Shown here: piece after piece, positions 16,572 to 24,782 of the stretch | Layout: each line of letters opens with the position of its first letter | How positions within the stretch are numbered: position 1 is the stretch's first letter | Source: Pseudomonadota bacterium | GTDB taxonomy: Bacteria; Pseudomonadota; Gammaproteobacteria; Burkholderiales; JAJZQI01 | Reading direction: 5' to 3' | Assembly: GCA_021851875.1 (NCBI GenBank) | Contig: JAJZQI010000001.1 | Coordinates: 83,511 to 147,510 of the forward strand | Length of the DNA: 64,000 nt | The notes under the pieces: generated by a model | The model's input: only the letters and a program-made list of their open reading frames with translations | The model's database searches: none | What the model was told of the DNA's origin: nothing | Translations under genes and position numbers: made by a program

Positions 16572-18916
16572 GAAGTGTCCTTGCCGTCGTGGTCGGCAAA
16601 TGCGGCCGACAGCAGGAGCGCCAGCACGGCGCCGGGCGCCACGGTGACGCCAATCGCGTGCAGAATCGGCAGGTTGGAAAAAGCCAGCGCGCCGAAGCCG
16701 ATGACGGTGGTGAGGTTCGCCAGCACCAGTGAGGCCAAGGTTTGCGGGTCGGGTCGGCTTGTTTTATCTGTCGGGTTGAAGAACAGCGAGTAATTGGAGC
16801 CCACCGCCACAATCAGCAGCAGGCCCACCAGATGCAGCAGCGACAGGCGTTCGCCGGCCATGTTCAAACCCGCCATCACCAGCACGACGGCCAGCGCCAG
16901 CGGCAGCAGCACTTTGATCAGCAGCCCGGGCGCGCGCAGGGCCAGGCCCAGCAGCAGGACGATCGCGGCAACACCGGCCAGCGACAGCCAGATGGTTTCC
17001 GACAGATAGTTACTGTAAAGACGATTGGATTCGCTCAATAGGTCGACAAACATGATCCCTGGCTGGCCGCCGGCGGCCAGTGCCTGTTGCAAGGGGAGCG
17101 GATCAAACGTGTCTGTGTGCGGCGGAATGCGCAGCGGCAGCAGGGCGCTCCAGCCGTGCTGGCGTTTGAGCAGCAATGAATCGACCGCCAATGCCAGCGA
17201 ACTGCCGGCGAGCTGTTGCTCGGAAAGTAAAGGCAGGTGTCGGGAACGCTCGACGTCAGCAAGAAAACTGCCGAGTTTTTCCGCCCGCAGCGGCAGATCA
17301 TGGGTGGCCTGCTGCAGGTTTTCCTGCAATGGCCCACGTTCCGGCAGGGCTGCCTGACGGGCGCGCTGCGTCGCCTGGCTGGGCAGGAAACGCGCCGGCG
17401 TATCAAAGCCGGCGAGATAGCCTTTGTCCACCAGGGGGGCCAGCACCTTGCCGACATGTTCGGCCGCCTGCAAAGTCGTTTCTCTGGCGGGCGTGGTGAC
17501 CACGACAAAATAGCGCAGGTCGGGTGCGCCCAGGTCGGCGCGCAGGGACTTGTCCAGCGCCTGCTCCGTCGTTGATACCGGGCTCAGGCCGGACAACCCC
17601 TGTTGCCAGATCTGCCCATGCCGGACCAGCAACAAGGCAAACGCGAGCAGGGCAAGCAGATAAACCGGTTTGCGCCAGTGCGCCAGCGCGTACATGGCCG
17701 CTGCAAGGCGTTCGCCCAGCGGGTTGAGGTTGCGGGTGGAGTGCGTATTGCCAAGGTGCGGCAAGACGAAGCGGGTGACGCCGGCGGCGGTCAGCAGACC
17801 GGCAATGGAGTACAGGCCGATTTGCGCCAGGCCGGGGAAGCCGGAAAACAGCAGCGAGGCAAAACCGCAGATAGACGTCATGACCCCCAGCCGGATAGTG
17901 GGCCAGAAGCGCTTGATCCAGCTGCCATCCTGCCGGGTGTGCGACTGGATGAAATAATAGATGGTGTAATCCACCGCTTCACCGATGAGGGTGGTACCAA
18001 AACCGATGGTAATGCCGTGCACCGTGCCGAAAGCTAGACTGACGCCGGCAATCGCTACCAGAATGCCGGACATCACCGGCAGCAGCCCCAGCAGCAGGAG
18101 ACGGGCGGAACGGTAAATAAACAAGAGCAACAGCACAATGCCGACCGTGCTGATGAGGCTGAAACGTTTGACCTCGGCTTCGATGGTCATGCGCGAGTGC
18201 ACGGCAAAGGTCGGCGCGCCGGACACCAGCAGCCGGGCAGAGCTGATGCCGGTGGCGGACGAGGCAGCGGCAAACTGCTGCTGGATGGTTTGTATGGCCC
18301 TTTGCATGGCGTCGGTATCGGAGCCGTTTGCCGCTGTTTCGACCATGAGAATGGCGCGTTGCATGTCGGGTGACACCCATACGCCGTCAACCGTGCGGGG
18401 GCCGCCGCTGGCGCCGTAGCCGCCGAGCAGCTCGACCATTTCGCCGGTCGGATCGCGCAACAGCAGTTTTTTGATCAGCAGGCCGGCCGGCGAGGTCAGC
18501 AGGTCGATGCTGTTACCGATGGATTCCTTCAGTCCGCCTGCGGTGAAATGCTGCGGCGTGACCGCGGGGCTCAGCAGATAGCGGTAGTTGAACAGGATAT
18601 CCCGGTCGCGCGCTTCGCTGACGGCGTCGCCGTTGCGCACAATGCTGAACAAACCGCTCGCCCGCAGGCGCTGAGCCAGTTCCTGCGACAGCCGCGCACG
18701 CTCGACTGCACTGCTCCCCTCAACACCCAGCAGCAGCATGCGTGAGACGGCGCCGCCTTTAATCTGATCGACCAGGAACTGCTGCTCGACACTGGGGTGC
18801 TGCGGCAGGAAGGCCGACATGTCGGCAGTGAAATGCGTGCGCGCAATCACCGTGATGCTGGCCGCCAGAACAAGCAGCCAGAGCAGTACCGCGCGGGCAG
18901 CCGCCGGGAATTTCAT
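16565..18916 (-). CDS. MMPL/RND-type lipid exporter (ApeM-like)
   Basis: The 783-residue membrane protein has two repeated halves, each made of one helix, a large periplasmic domain and a group of five helices. Examples are FSLISTVGIVLLLLFIYRSA and TTLIGEAVDYTIYYF in half one, and LLHLVGLLLIVAVGSNYSLFF in half two. The charged residues in those helices (GEAVDYT) fit proton-driven RND/MMPL exporters. Next to a LolA-like protein and an acyltransferase it probably moves the polyene lipid out of the inner membrane. It overlaps both neighbours. Confidence 0.85.
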   Translation of the reverse strand: MKFPAAARAVLLWLLVLAASITVIARTHFTADMSAFLPQHPSVEQQFLVDQIKGGAVSRMLLLGVEGSSAVERARLSQELAQRLRASGLFSIVRNGDAVSEARDRDILFNYRYLLSPAVTPQHFTAGGLKESIGNSIDLLTSPAGLLIKKLLLRDPTGEMVELLGGYGASGGPRTVDGVWVSPDMQRAILMVETAANGSDTDAMQRAIQTIQQQFAAASSATGISSARLLVSGAPTFAVHSRMTIEAEVKRFSLISTVGIVLLLLFIYRSARLLLLGLLPVMSGILVAIAGVSLAFGTVHGITIGFGTTLIGEAVDYTIYYFIQSHTRQDGSWIKRFWPTIRLGVMTSICGFASLLFSGFPGLAQIGLYSIAGLLTAAGVTRFVLPHLGNTHSTRNLNPLGERLAAAMYALAHWRKPVYLLALLAFALLLVRHGQIWQQGLSGLSPVSTTEQALDKSLRADLGAPDLRYFVVVTTPARETTLQAAEHVGKVLAPLVDKGYLAGFDTPARFLPSQATQRARQAALPERGPLQENLQQATHDLPLRAEKLGSFLADVERSRHLPLLSEQQLAGSSLALAVDSLLLKRQHGWSALLPLRIPPHTDTFDPLPLQQALAAGGQPGIMFVDLLSESNRLYSNYLSETIWLSLAGVAAIVLLLGLALRAPGLLIKVLLPLALAVVLVMAGLNMAGERLSLLHLVGLLLIVAVGSNYSLFFNPTDKTSRPDPQTLASLVLANLTTVIGFGALAFSNLPILHAIGVTVAPGAVLALLLSAAFADHDGKDTSC

Positions 18917-19473
18917 CGGCTGTCCGTTTCCTTGATGGCCATGACCGAGCGGTCGCCGTCTTTCAGCGTGTATTCAATGGTCTGTACCCGGTTTTGGCTG
19001 CCGCTGACGCTGATGCGGCTGACCAGCGAGGCGATACGCGGGTCGTTCGGCTGCATTTGCAACATCCATTTGTTCCGGTCGCCCTGCAACTGGAGCGTGT
19101 AGGTTTGTTCCAGCACTTTCTGATTGCCTGACAGCGTGCCGCGGATGCTGTCGGCAAAGGCGATGGCCTCGGGCCGGTCCTGCAGCTTCAGGCTGTAAGT
19201 GCGCTTGCCGCGTTCCACCGTCAACGTGTCGCCATCCAGCGCCAGCCGCTCCGGTTTGGGTTGCAGGGTGTTTTTCTCCAGCTGAGCGGGGGCGGCATAG
19301 CTCAGTTCGCCAGAGGAAACGACGGGTTGATCCAGTATGCTGATATATTTTGTTTCCACAAAGGTGGCATGGCCGCCTTTGTTTTTGGCCAGCAGCTGCA
19401 TCAACTGAGCGAGGTCCCAGCCGGCCCAGGCCGGGCTTGAGGACAGGAGCAGGATGAGCAGTGGGGTTCTCAT
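18913..19473 (-). CDS. LolA-like outer-membrane lipid/lipoprotein carrier (ApeL-like)
   Basis: A 186-residue secreted protein with a signal peptide (MRTPLLILLLSSSPAWA, cleavage near residue 17) and a LolA-like fold (GHATFVETKYISILDQPVVSSGELSYAAPAQLEK; IEYTLKDGD at the end). In aryl-polyene clusters the LolA paralogue is thought to carry the product across the periplasm. It is not the housekeeping LolA, which is not normally linked to an MMPL gene. It overlaps MMPL and the acyltransferase by four bases each (ATGA). Confidence 0.82.
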   Translation of the reverse strand: MRTPLLILLLSSSPAWAGWDLAQLMQLLAKNKGGHATFVETKYISILDQPVVSSGELSYAAPAQLEKNTLQPKPERLALDGDTLTVERGKRTYSLKLQDRPEAIAFADSIRGTLSGNQKVLEQTYTLQLQGDRNKWMLQMQPNDPRIASLVSRISVSGSQNRVQTIEYTLKDGDRSVMAIKETDSR

Positions 19474-20396
19474 GTGTCAGTTTCCTCGGCAGATTTACCG
19501 GTGTGCCAGAAATCGAAAAAATTGAACCAGTTATACGGCGCGTGCCGGCAGAATGCTGCCAGCTTTTGTACGTAACGGTCCTGCGCTGCGTGGATGGCCG
19601 CTTCCCGCTCGGAACGGGGCGTGGCGGAAAAATCGGCCAGTGCTTCAAAATGAATTTCGTAACGGTTGCCGCCCAGATACAGGCCGGTCATGAAAATGAC
19701 CGGGTGTTTAAGCATGGCGGCCATGCGGAAAGGTCCCAGGGGAAGTTCGGCCGGTGCGCCGAGAAAGTTGCATGCGCGCGCTGTGTCGCCGCCCAGGGTG
19801 CGGTCGGCCAGCATGCCGACAAAGTGGCCGGTTTCCAGCCGATTGACCGCCTGCAGCATGGAATCCATTTTGCCCAGCGGAATGATGTCTGTTTCTGCCA
19901 GAGGGTTGATGGCGGCCAGCATGGAATTCACCATACGGGCATTTTCTTCATACATCAGCATGGCGACCTGCAGTTTGCGCTGGCGGGCAAGCGAACGCAT
20001 CACTTCAAAACTGCCCAGATGGGCGCCCATCAGCAGGGCGCCGCCCTGTGCAGGCAGGTGTTCGGCACCGACGATACGAATATCGAACAAGTCAAAACGG
20101 TCATTCAGCAGGTACAGGCGATCATGCACCGTCGAGGCAAAACTGAAGATATGTCTGAACCGGTCTGTCAGTCGCGGCGGATGAGGCAACACCCGCCGCA
20201 GATAGTCCCGCGAGGCCTGCCCGGCGCGCCGGGCAAACAGGAGGAAATAGAGGCTGACCGGGTACAGCAGCAAACGTCCCAGCGGTCTGCCCAGGCGCAG
20301 GGAGAGCCAGACCATGAGGCGCAGCAGCCAGACATTGCCGCGTTCCGGCTCGCGTGTCCAGTTGGCGGCGGATGTGTGCGAGTTTACCGGTGTCAT
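19470..20396 (-). CDS. LpxL/HtrB-family acyltransferase (ApeD-like)
   Basis: The 308-residue protein has an N-terminal hydrophobic anchor (about residues 22-55) and the LPLAT catalytic motif GAHLGSFEV (His and Glu of HxxxxE) near residue 140. Later segments LADRTLGGD and FLGAPAELPLGPFRMA match lipid A lauroyl-transferase relatives. In this setting it most likely joins the polyenoyl chain or a fatty acid to the lipid anchor. It overlaps the LolA-like and ApeI-like genes by ATGA. Confidence 0.82.
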   Translation of the reverse strand: MTPVNSHTSAANWTREPERGNVWLLRLMVWLSLRLGRPLGRLLLYPVSLYFLLFARRAGQASRDYLRRVLPHPPRLTDRFRHIFSFASTVHDRLYLLNDRFDLFDIRIVGAEHLPAQGGALLMGAHLGSFEVMRSLARQRKLQVAMLMYEENARMVNSMLAAINPLAETDIIPLGKMDSMLQAVNRLETGHFVGMLADRTLGGDTARACNFLGAPAELPLGPFRMAAMLKHPVIFMTGLYLGGNRYEIHFEALADFSATPRSEREAAIHAAQDRYVQKLAAFCRHAPYNWFNFFDFWHTGKSAEETDT

Positions 20397-20692
20397 GGTG
20401 CAAGAGCGGTCAATACGCCGGAAGCAACCGGTGTGTCGCCGCTGCGAACGGTAAAGTGGATGGCACCGCTTTCCTTACGGTCAAAGCCGAAAGTCAGGGT
20501 TTGCTCGGGACCGGCCGGGTGCAGAAACTTGGCATTAGCTATTTTGATGGAGCCATGGGGCAGGGCAAAGTGCTGAGTCGCCAGACGAACGGCCTGATCC
20601 AGCAGCAGAGCCCCGGGGATAATGGGGTGGCCGGGAAAATGACCGGCAAACACCGGGTGGTCGGTCGGCAAGGTCCAGTGCATCGTGTCCAT
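20393..20692 (-). CDS. FabZ-like small hotdog dehydratase (ApeI-like)
   Basis: A 99-residue protein with the FabZ/FabA signature TDHPVFAGHFPGHPIIPGALLLDQAVRLA, which is close to the 3-hydroxyacyl-ACP dehydratase active-site helix. It is shorter than housekeeping FabZ (about 145 residues). ApeI-like proteins of this size form a dehydratase with a partner in aryl-polyene synthases. Start and stop overlap the ligase (one base) and acyltransferase (four bases). Confidence 0.83.
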   Translation of the reverse strand: MDTMHWTLPTDHPVFAGHFPGHPIIPGALLLDQAVRLATQHFALPHGSIKIANAKFLHPAGPEQTLTFGFDRKESGAIHFTVRSGDTPVASGVLTALAP

Positions 20693-22053
20693 CAGGCGGG
20701 CTCGTTGGTCTGTACGGATTTCAGGTGTTCGTTTAGCAGGCTTTGCAGGCTGCTGCGGGTGAGTTTACCGGTGGCATTGTGCGGCAGCGAGTCGACAAAT
20801 ACCAGCGGGCGGGGCAGAAAAATCGGGTCGATGCGTTCACGCAACGCGTTCAGCAGCTGTTTGGCAGGCAATTCCGGCGCCACGACAAAGGCGCACAGGC
20901 GAGTGATGTGAGGGCCGTCGGATTCGTCGGGCATGAAAAATACCCCGCCGTGTACTCCAGGAACGGCCTGCAACTGGGTGTTGAGGTAACCCAGCGAGGT
21001 GCGTTTACCGGCAATGTTGATCAGGTCAGCCTGGCGCCCAAGCAGCTCAAATGTGCCGTCAGCCTGCAATTGAATGACGTCGGATAAAGCCGTGCGAACT
21101 TCAATATGGCCGCCGGAGGCAAAATGCCGATCGCCTTCCTGTTCCAGTCGAATGCCGGGCAGCAGTTGCCAACTGTTGCCATGGGTCGGACGTCTGCTGG
21201 CAATCTGGCCGGTTTCGGTGCAGCCGTAGATTTCATGCAAAGGCGCCTGCAGCCTTGTTTCGGCTGCGCGGGCCAGTTCTGTATTGAGCGGGGCGGTGGC
21301 GGACAACAGCAGATCCACCGCAGGGACATCCATACCAGCATCCAGCAGAGACTGAAGATGGAACGGCGTTGTCACAAGCAGGCGCGGCCGTGGGGTGCGG
21401 GCCAGTGCGTCGGCAATGTCGGCCGGATAAAAAGGGCGCCCGCTGCAGATACTGCAGTGGCCGTGCAGTGCCAATAACACGGTCGACTCGAAACCATACA
21501 TGTGTTGCGGCGGTACGGTGCCGACCAGGGAGAAATTCTGCGTGTCCGTACCCAGCTGCCGTGCTTCGGCCCGGGCATCCAGTACCAGTTTGCCCCAGGT
21601 TTTGCGATGCGGCACAGGCATGCCGGTGGAGCCGGAGGTGAAGACATAGGCAACCAGCTGTTCGGCCGGCACGGATGGATTGACCGTAGCATCAGGGAGC
21701 ACGGCCGGTTCATGCGGATAGGGCAGGCATGGCAGGTCGATGCCGTCTGCCGGCTGGTCGTGCAGGCAGAACAGATCGGGGGCGAATGCCTGCATCTGTC
21801 GCAGCGTGTCGGGCGTATGGGAGGAAGGCAACAGACTGGCTTTACCGGCCAGAATGCTGGCTGCCAGGCCAACCATGAAGTGATAACGGTCCTGACACAG
21901 ATTGAGAATGTGTCCACCTGCCGGGAATTGTTTTGCCAAGGCATCGGCCTGGGCGAGAAACTGGCCCGCATTGATCGTCTGATCCGGCGTGTATGCCAGC
22001 ACGCGGGTCAGATCGCTATAGGCGGTGAGCGGGTAGTGGCCTTCAAACTGCAT
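20692..22053 (-). CDS. Acyl/aryl-AMP ligase (ApeH-like)
   Basis: A 453-residue ANL-superfamily enzyme. It has AYVFTSGSTGMPVPHRKTW (phosphate-binding loop, near residue 125), LHEIYGCTETGQIASR (A5), the ELLGRQADLINIAGKR hinge and a C-terminal lysine (NATGKLTRSSL). Homologues in aryl-polyene clusters activate the aromatic starter acid and load it on ACP. The start at 22053 lies three bases after the COG4648 stop; a longer in-frame extension to 22398 runs entirely inside that gene and is rejected. Confidence 0.85.
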   Translation of the reverse strand: MQFEGHYPLTAYSDLTRVLAYTPDQTINAGQFLAQADALAKQFPAGGHILNLCQDRYHFMVGLAASILAGKASLLPSSHTPDTLRQMQAFAPDLFCLHDQPADGIDLPCLPYPHEPAVLPDATVNPSVPAEQLVAYVFTSGSTGMPVPHRKTWGKLVLDARAEARQLGTDTQNFSLVGTVPPQHMYGFESTVLLALHGHCSICSGRPFYPADIADALARTPRPRLLVTTPFHLQSLLDAGMDVPAVDLLLSATAPLNTELARAAETRLQAPLHEIYGCTETGQIASRRPTHGNSWQLLPGIRLEQEGDRHFASGGHIEVRTALSDVIQLQADGTFELLGRQADLINIAGKRTSLGYLNTQLQAVPGVHGGVFFMPDESDGPHITRLCAFVVAPELPAKQLLNALRERIDPIFLPRPLVFVDSLPHNATGKLTRSSLQSLLNEHLKSVQTNEPA

Positions 22054-22055
22054 GT

Positions 22056-22745
22056 TCAGCCCTGCTGCGAAGATTCGCGGCTGCTCGCGGCAGCTGTGCG
22101 ATTGCGTTCCATCGCCATGCGGTAGGCGCGAAAGGCGCTGGTGAGGCCGAGATGGTCTTCCGGGGGCAGGACGCGTATGCGCACGAGGTATTCCAGCGCA
22201 AACATCAAGCCGACCAGAGGCAGCGTCAGGATATTGGCAAACCAGGACCAGATCGGTGGGGGAGCAAGCCAGAACAGCAGCAGCGAAACCAGCGCCATGA
22301 GGCAGAAATACGCCGTCCATGCCTGGGTGACGCGGCGTGTGTAATGTTCCAGCTGCGGATGCATGACCGGGTGCAGCATACAGGCAAAACCGGTGCAAAG
22401 GGGTTGGCGACCGGCCAGCAGTGTTCGGCCGAAAAACAGCCCCAGCGTCAGATAAAAAGCGAGATTCTGTACCAGATAGACCCAGCGCAGTTCGTGATGC
22501 AGCAGCGGCCAGGCGGCCGCGAGGACAGTCAGGTAGGCCCCGGCTGCAAGTAAAAACATGCGGGTGTTGTGCAATTGCTGACGTGCAATACCCAGCACCA
22601 GCAGCGACAGCGGCAGCAGGGCGAGCAGAATGGCCCAGCTTTGCGCTTGCGGCTCGCTGCTCATGTGATGGGCAAAGGCCGTATAGAGCACAAATGCGCC
22701 TGCTGTCAGCACGGCTCCAGCTACACCGCCCAGGCGGAGCTTCAT
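22056..22745 (-). CDS. COG4648-type polytopic membrane protein (ApeG-like)
   Basis: The 229-residue protein shows about seven hydrophobic segments (for example VAGAVLTAGAFVLYTAFAH, WAILLALLPLSLLVLGIA, YFCLMALVSLLLFWLA), with RKNAFYL-like loops between them. COG4648 proteins are found almost only in aryl-polyene-type clusters; their task is unknown. It overlaps the ACP gene by four bases and ends just before the ligase start. Confidence 0.78.
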   Translation of the reverse strand: MKLRLGGVAGAVLTAGAFVLYTAFAHHMSSEPQAQSWAILLALLPLSLLVLGIARQQLHNTRMFLLAAGAYLTVLAAAWPLLHHELRWVYLVQNLAFYLTLGLFFGRTLLAGRQPLCTGFACMLHPVMHPQLEHYTRRVTQAWTAYFCLMALVSLLLFWLAPPPIWSWFANILTLPLVGLMFALEYLVRIRVLPPEDHLGLTSAFRAYRMAMERNRTAAASSRESSQQG

Positions 22746-23029
22746 GTCGTGCGATTGGCCGCGATGTGCTGGGTCAGGTTACGCAGGGAGGAGAAAATGC
22801 GCACATTGTCCTGGTTGTCGCTGCGCAACTGGAAACCGTATTTCTTGGAGATGACCAGCGCAATTTCCAGAATGTCGATGGAATCCAGGCCCAGGCCGTC
22901 GCCGAACAGCGGCGCATCGGGATCGATTTCGCCGGCGGCCATTTCCAGGTTCAGTGCCGCCACGATCTGTTCGGCCACTTCGGCAATCAGGGCGTCCAGT
23001 TCGGCGCCGGAGAGGGTTTGAGTTGTCAT
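22742..23029 (-). CDS. Acyl carrier protein (ApeF-like)
   Basis: A 95-residue ACP with the phosphopantetheine attachment motif GDGLGLDSIDILEIAL; the serine is near residue 44. It follows the ketosynthase after 16 bases, with AAGGAA as ribosome site. The start at 23029 is chosen since the frame upstream of it overlaps the ketosynthase and has no ACP character. The operon encodes two different ACPs, as usual for aryl-polyene clusters. Confidence 0.88.
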   Translation of the reverse strand: MTTQTLSGAELDALIAEVAEQIVAALNLEMAAGEIDPDAPLFGDGLGLDSIDILEIALVISKKYGFQLRSDNQDNVRIFSSLRNLTQHIAANRTT

Positions 23030-23045
23030 GATCCAGTTTCCTTGT

Positions 23046-24293
23046 TCAGGCGGCGCGGAATGCCAGCACAGCATTGCTGCCGCCAAATGCAAATGAATTC
23101 GAAAGCGCCGCGCGCAGGCCGGTGCCGCGCAACGCATTGCCGGTGACATGCCGCACGCCCTCGCAGGCCGGGTCGAGTTTGTCCAGGTTGGCCGTGGGCG
23201 GGATGGTATCCTGCTGCAGAGCCAGCACCGTAACCAGCGCCTCGATGGCGCCGGACGCGCCCATCAGGTGCCCGTGCATGGATTTGCTGGCGCTTACGGG
23301 CAGCTGCGCTGCCCGCTCGCCGAACAGCGAGCGCAAGGCGCTGATTTCGACCGGGTCGCCTTCGCGTGTTGCCGTGCCATGAGCGTTGATGTAGCCGATA
23401 TCTTCAACCCGCAGGCCGGCGCGATCAAGCGCCTGCTGCATGGCGCGCACCTGGCCTGCCGCTTCCGGGCGTACCAGGTGGCTGTGATCGCAGCTGGCGC
23501 CATAGCCGGCCAATTCTGCCAGGATGGGGACGCCGCGGGCAATGGCATGGTCCCATTCTTCCAGCACCAGTGCCGCGGCGCCTTCGCCCAGCACCAGGCC
23601 GGTCCGCTCGGCGTGGAACGGGCGGCATGCCGCCGGCGCCGTGTTTTCGTCGCCGCCGGCCATGACCCGCATGGCTTCCCAGGCCCGCACCACACCGTAA
23701 GAGAGGGTGGCATCCGAGCCGCCGGTCAGCATGACAGTGGCGCCGCCGTTGCGAATGCGTTCATAGGCCTCGCCAATGGCGGCCGCGGCCGAGGCGCATG
23801 CCACGGTATAACTCAGGCAGGAATTGCCCAAGCCAAGCTGGATGCCGATCTGGGCGGAAGCGGCATTGTTCATGCCGAACACCACGGAAAGCGGAGACAG
23901 GCGTTCCCGACCGTGCAGCCACAGATCGCGATAGCCGTGTTCGAAGGTTTGCGTGCCGCCCAGCGCCGTACCCCAGGAAACCCCGAAGTCCGGCCGGGAC
24001 TGTTTGTCGGTTACGGAGAAGCCGGCGTGCTCCCAGGCTTCAAAGGCGGCGGCCACGCCCAGCTGGGTAAACCGGTCCATGGTGCCGGCGAGGGCTTTGC
24101 CGAGCCGGCCGGCCGGGTCAAAGTGTGCACAATAGACGGCCGGCACAGCCAGCGGTCTGGGCTGGTCGTCCGTGCGATACAGGCGGATGGACGAATCGCC
24201 CCGGGCAATGTGGTCAAAGAAGTCGGCAGTCGAGCCGCCAAACGGGCTGACCATGCCGATTCCGGTAATGGCAACGCGGTGCGGCTTGCTCAT
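23046..24293 (-). CDS. Beta-ketoacyl-ACP synthase (ApeR/ApeO-like)
   Basis: The 415-residue ketosynthase of the FabF type has an intact Cys-His-His triad: Cys166 in YTVACASAAA, His in INAHGTATREGD and His in MHGHLMGASGAIEA. It therefore should condense malonyl units and is not a chain-length factor. It is the second gene of the operon, six bases after the first ACP gene. Only one ketosynthase is in the window, while described aryl-polyene clusters carry two or three. Confidence 0.88.
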   Translation of the reverse strand: MSKPHRVAITGIGMVSPFGGSTADFFDHIARGDSSIRLYRTDDQPRPLAVPAVYCAHFDPAGRLGKALAGTMDRFTQLGVAAAFEAWEHAGFSVTDKQSRPDFGVSWGTALGGTQTFEHGYRDLWLHGRERLSPLSVVFGMNNAASAQIGIQLGLGNSCLSYTVACASAAAAIGEAYERIRNGGATVMLTGGSDATLSYGVVRAWEAMRVMAGGDENTAPAACRPFHAERTGLVLGEGAAALVLEEWDHAIARGVPILAELAGYGASCDHSHLVRPEAAGQVRAMQQALDRAGLRVEDIGYINAHGTATREGDPVEISALRSLFGERAAQLPVSASKSMHGHLMGASGAIEALVTVLALQQDTIPPTANLDKLDPACEGVRHVTGNALRGTGLRAALSNSFAFGGSNAVLAFRAA

Positions 24294-24299
24294 GGCGTG

Positions 24300-24539
24300 T
24301 CAGTGCCCCGGCTGATTTTCCAGCGACTCGACCAGCGTCAGCAGCTCGCCAACGGTCCTGGGTGTGGTCACATCGCTGGGGAGTTTGATGTCGAGCTTTT
24401 CTTCAAACTCGAACATCAGCTCCAGCAGCATCAGCGAATCAACCCCCAGCTCCTCCAGTGTCATGTCGGGAGTGATGCTGGCGGGGGTTTTGTCTAATCT
24501 GTCTTGCAGAAACTGATGGATAATTTCGATGGAACTCAT
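24300..24539 (-). CDS. Acyl carrier protein (ApeE-like), first gene of the polyene operon
   Basis: A 79-residue ACP with the attachment motif LEELGVDSLMLLELMFEFEEKLDIKLP. The start at 24539 gives normal ACP length; its ribosome site is weak, and an ATG three codons upstream is an alternative. It heads ten minus-strand genes with overlaps or tiny gaps, a single likely transcript. Its motif differs enough from the second ACP to suggest a separate partner enzyme. Confidence 0.88.
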   Translation of the reverse strand: MSSIEIIHQFLQDRLDKTPASITPDMTLEELGVDSLMLLELMFEFEEKLDIKLPSDVTTPRTVGELLTLVESLENQPGH

Positions 24540-24782
24540 GTCGTGAATATGTCGGGCCGGCAGAAAGCGGGAGTTGACCTGCCAGTGTACAGAATTGGGT
24601 CGTTGTGAGCGTCTTGTTCCAAATAACAAGAAGCGCCGCGCATCTTGTGGCTGTTATGCGGAACGGCAGTCAGCCTTTCAGCAACAACCCCCTCTCGTTG
24701 GAAATTTCTTGCAGCAATTTAACTTCCTTAACCTGTTAATTATGCCTGCCTGGCATAATTTCGGTCAATATGGGGTGTTGGG
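24540..24782. promoter_or_regulatory. Gap upstream of the polyene operon with inverted repeats
   Basis: This AT-richer gap should contain the promoter of the minus-strand polyene operon. A perfect 9-base inverted repeat (AATTATGCC at 24738-24746, GGCATAATT at 24752-24760) and a smaller one (CTTGTT 24611-24616 / AACAAG 24623-24628) are present. Neither has a T-run. They are candidate operators; no convincing -35/-10 pair could be assigned. Confidence 0.35.

Noticed and set aside
20692-22398. Longer N-terminus for the aryl ligase
   Set aside because: The extra 115 codons lie wholly inside the COG4648 gene and are not ligase-like; the start at 22053 fits the family.
24738-24760. 9-base palindrome as terminator for the GGDEF-EAL or polyene transcripts
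   Set aside because: No T-run follows on either strand and it lies upstream of the polyene operon, so an operator is more likely.
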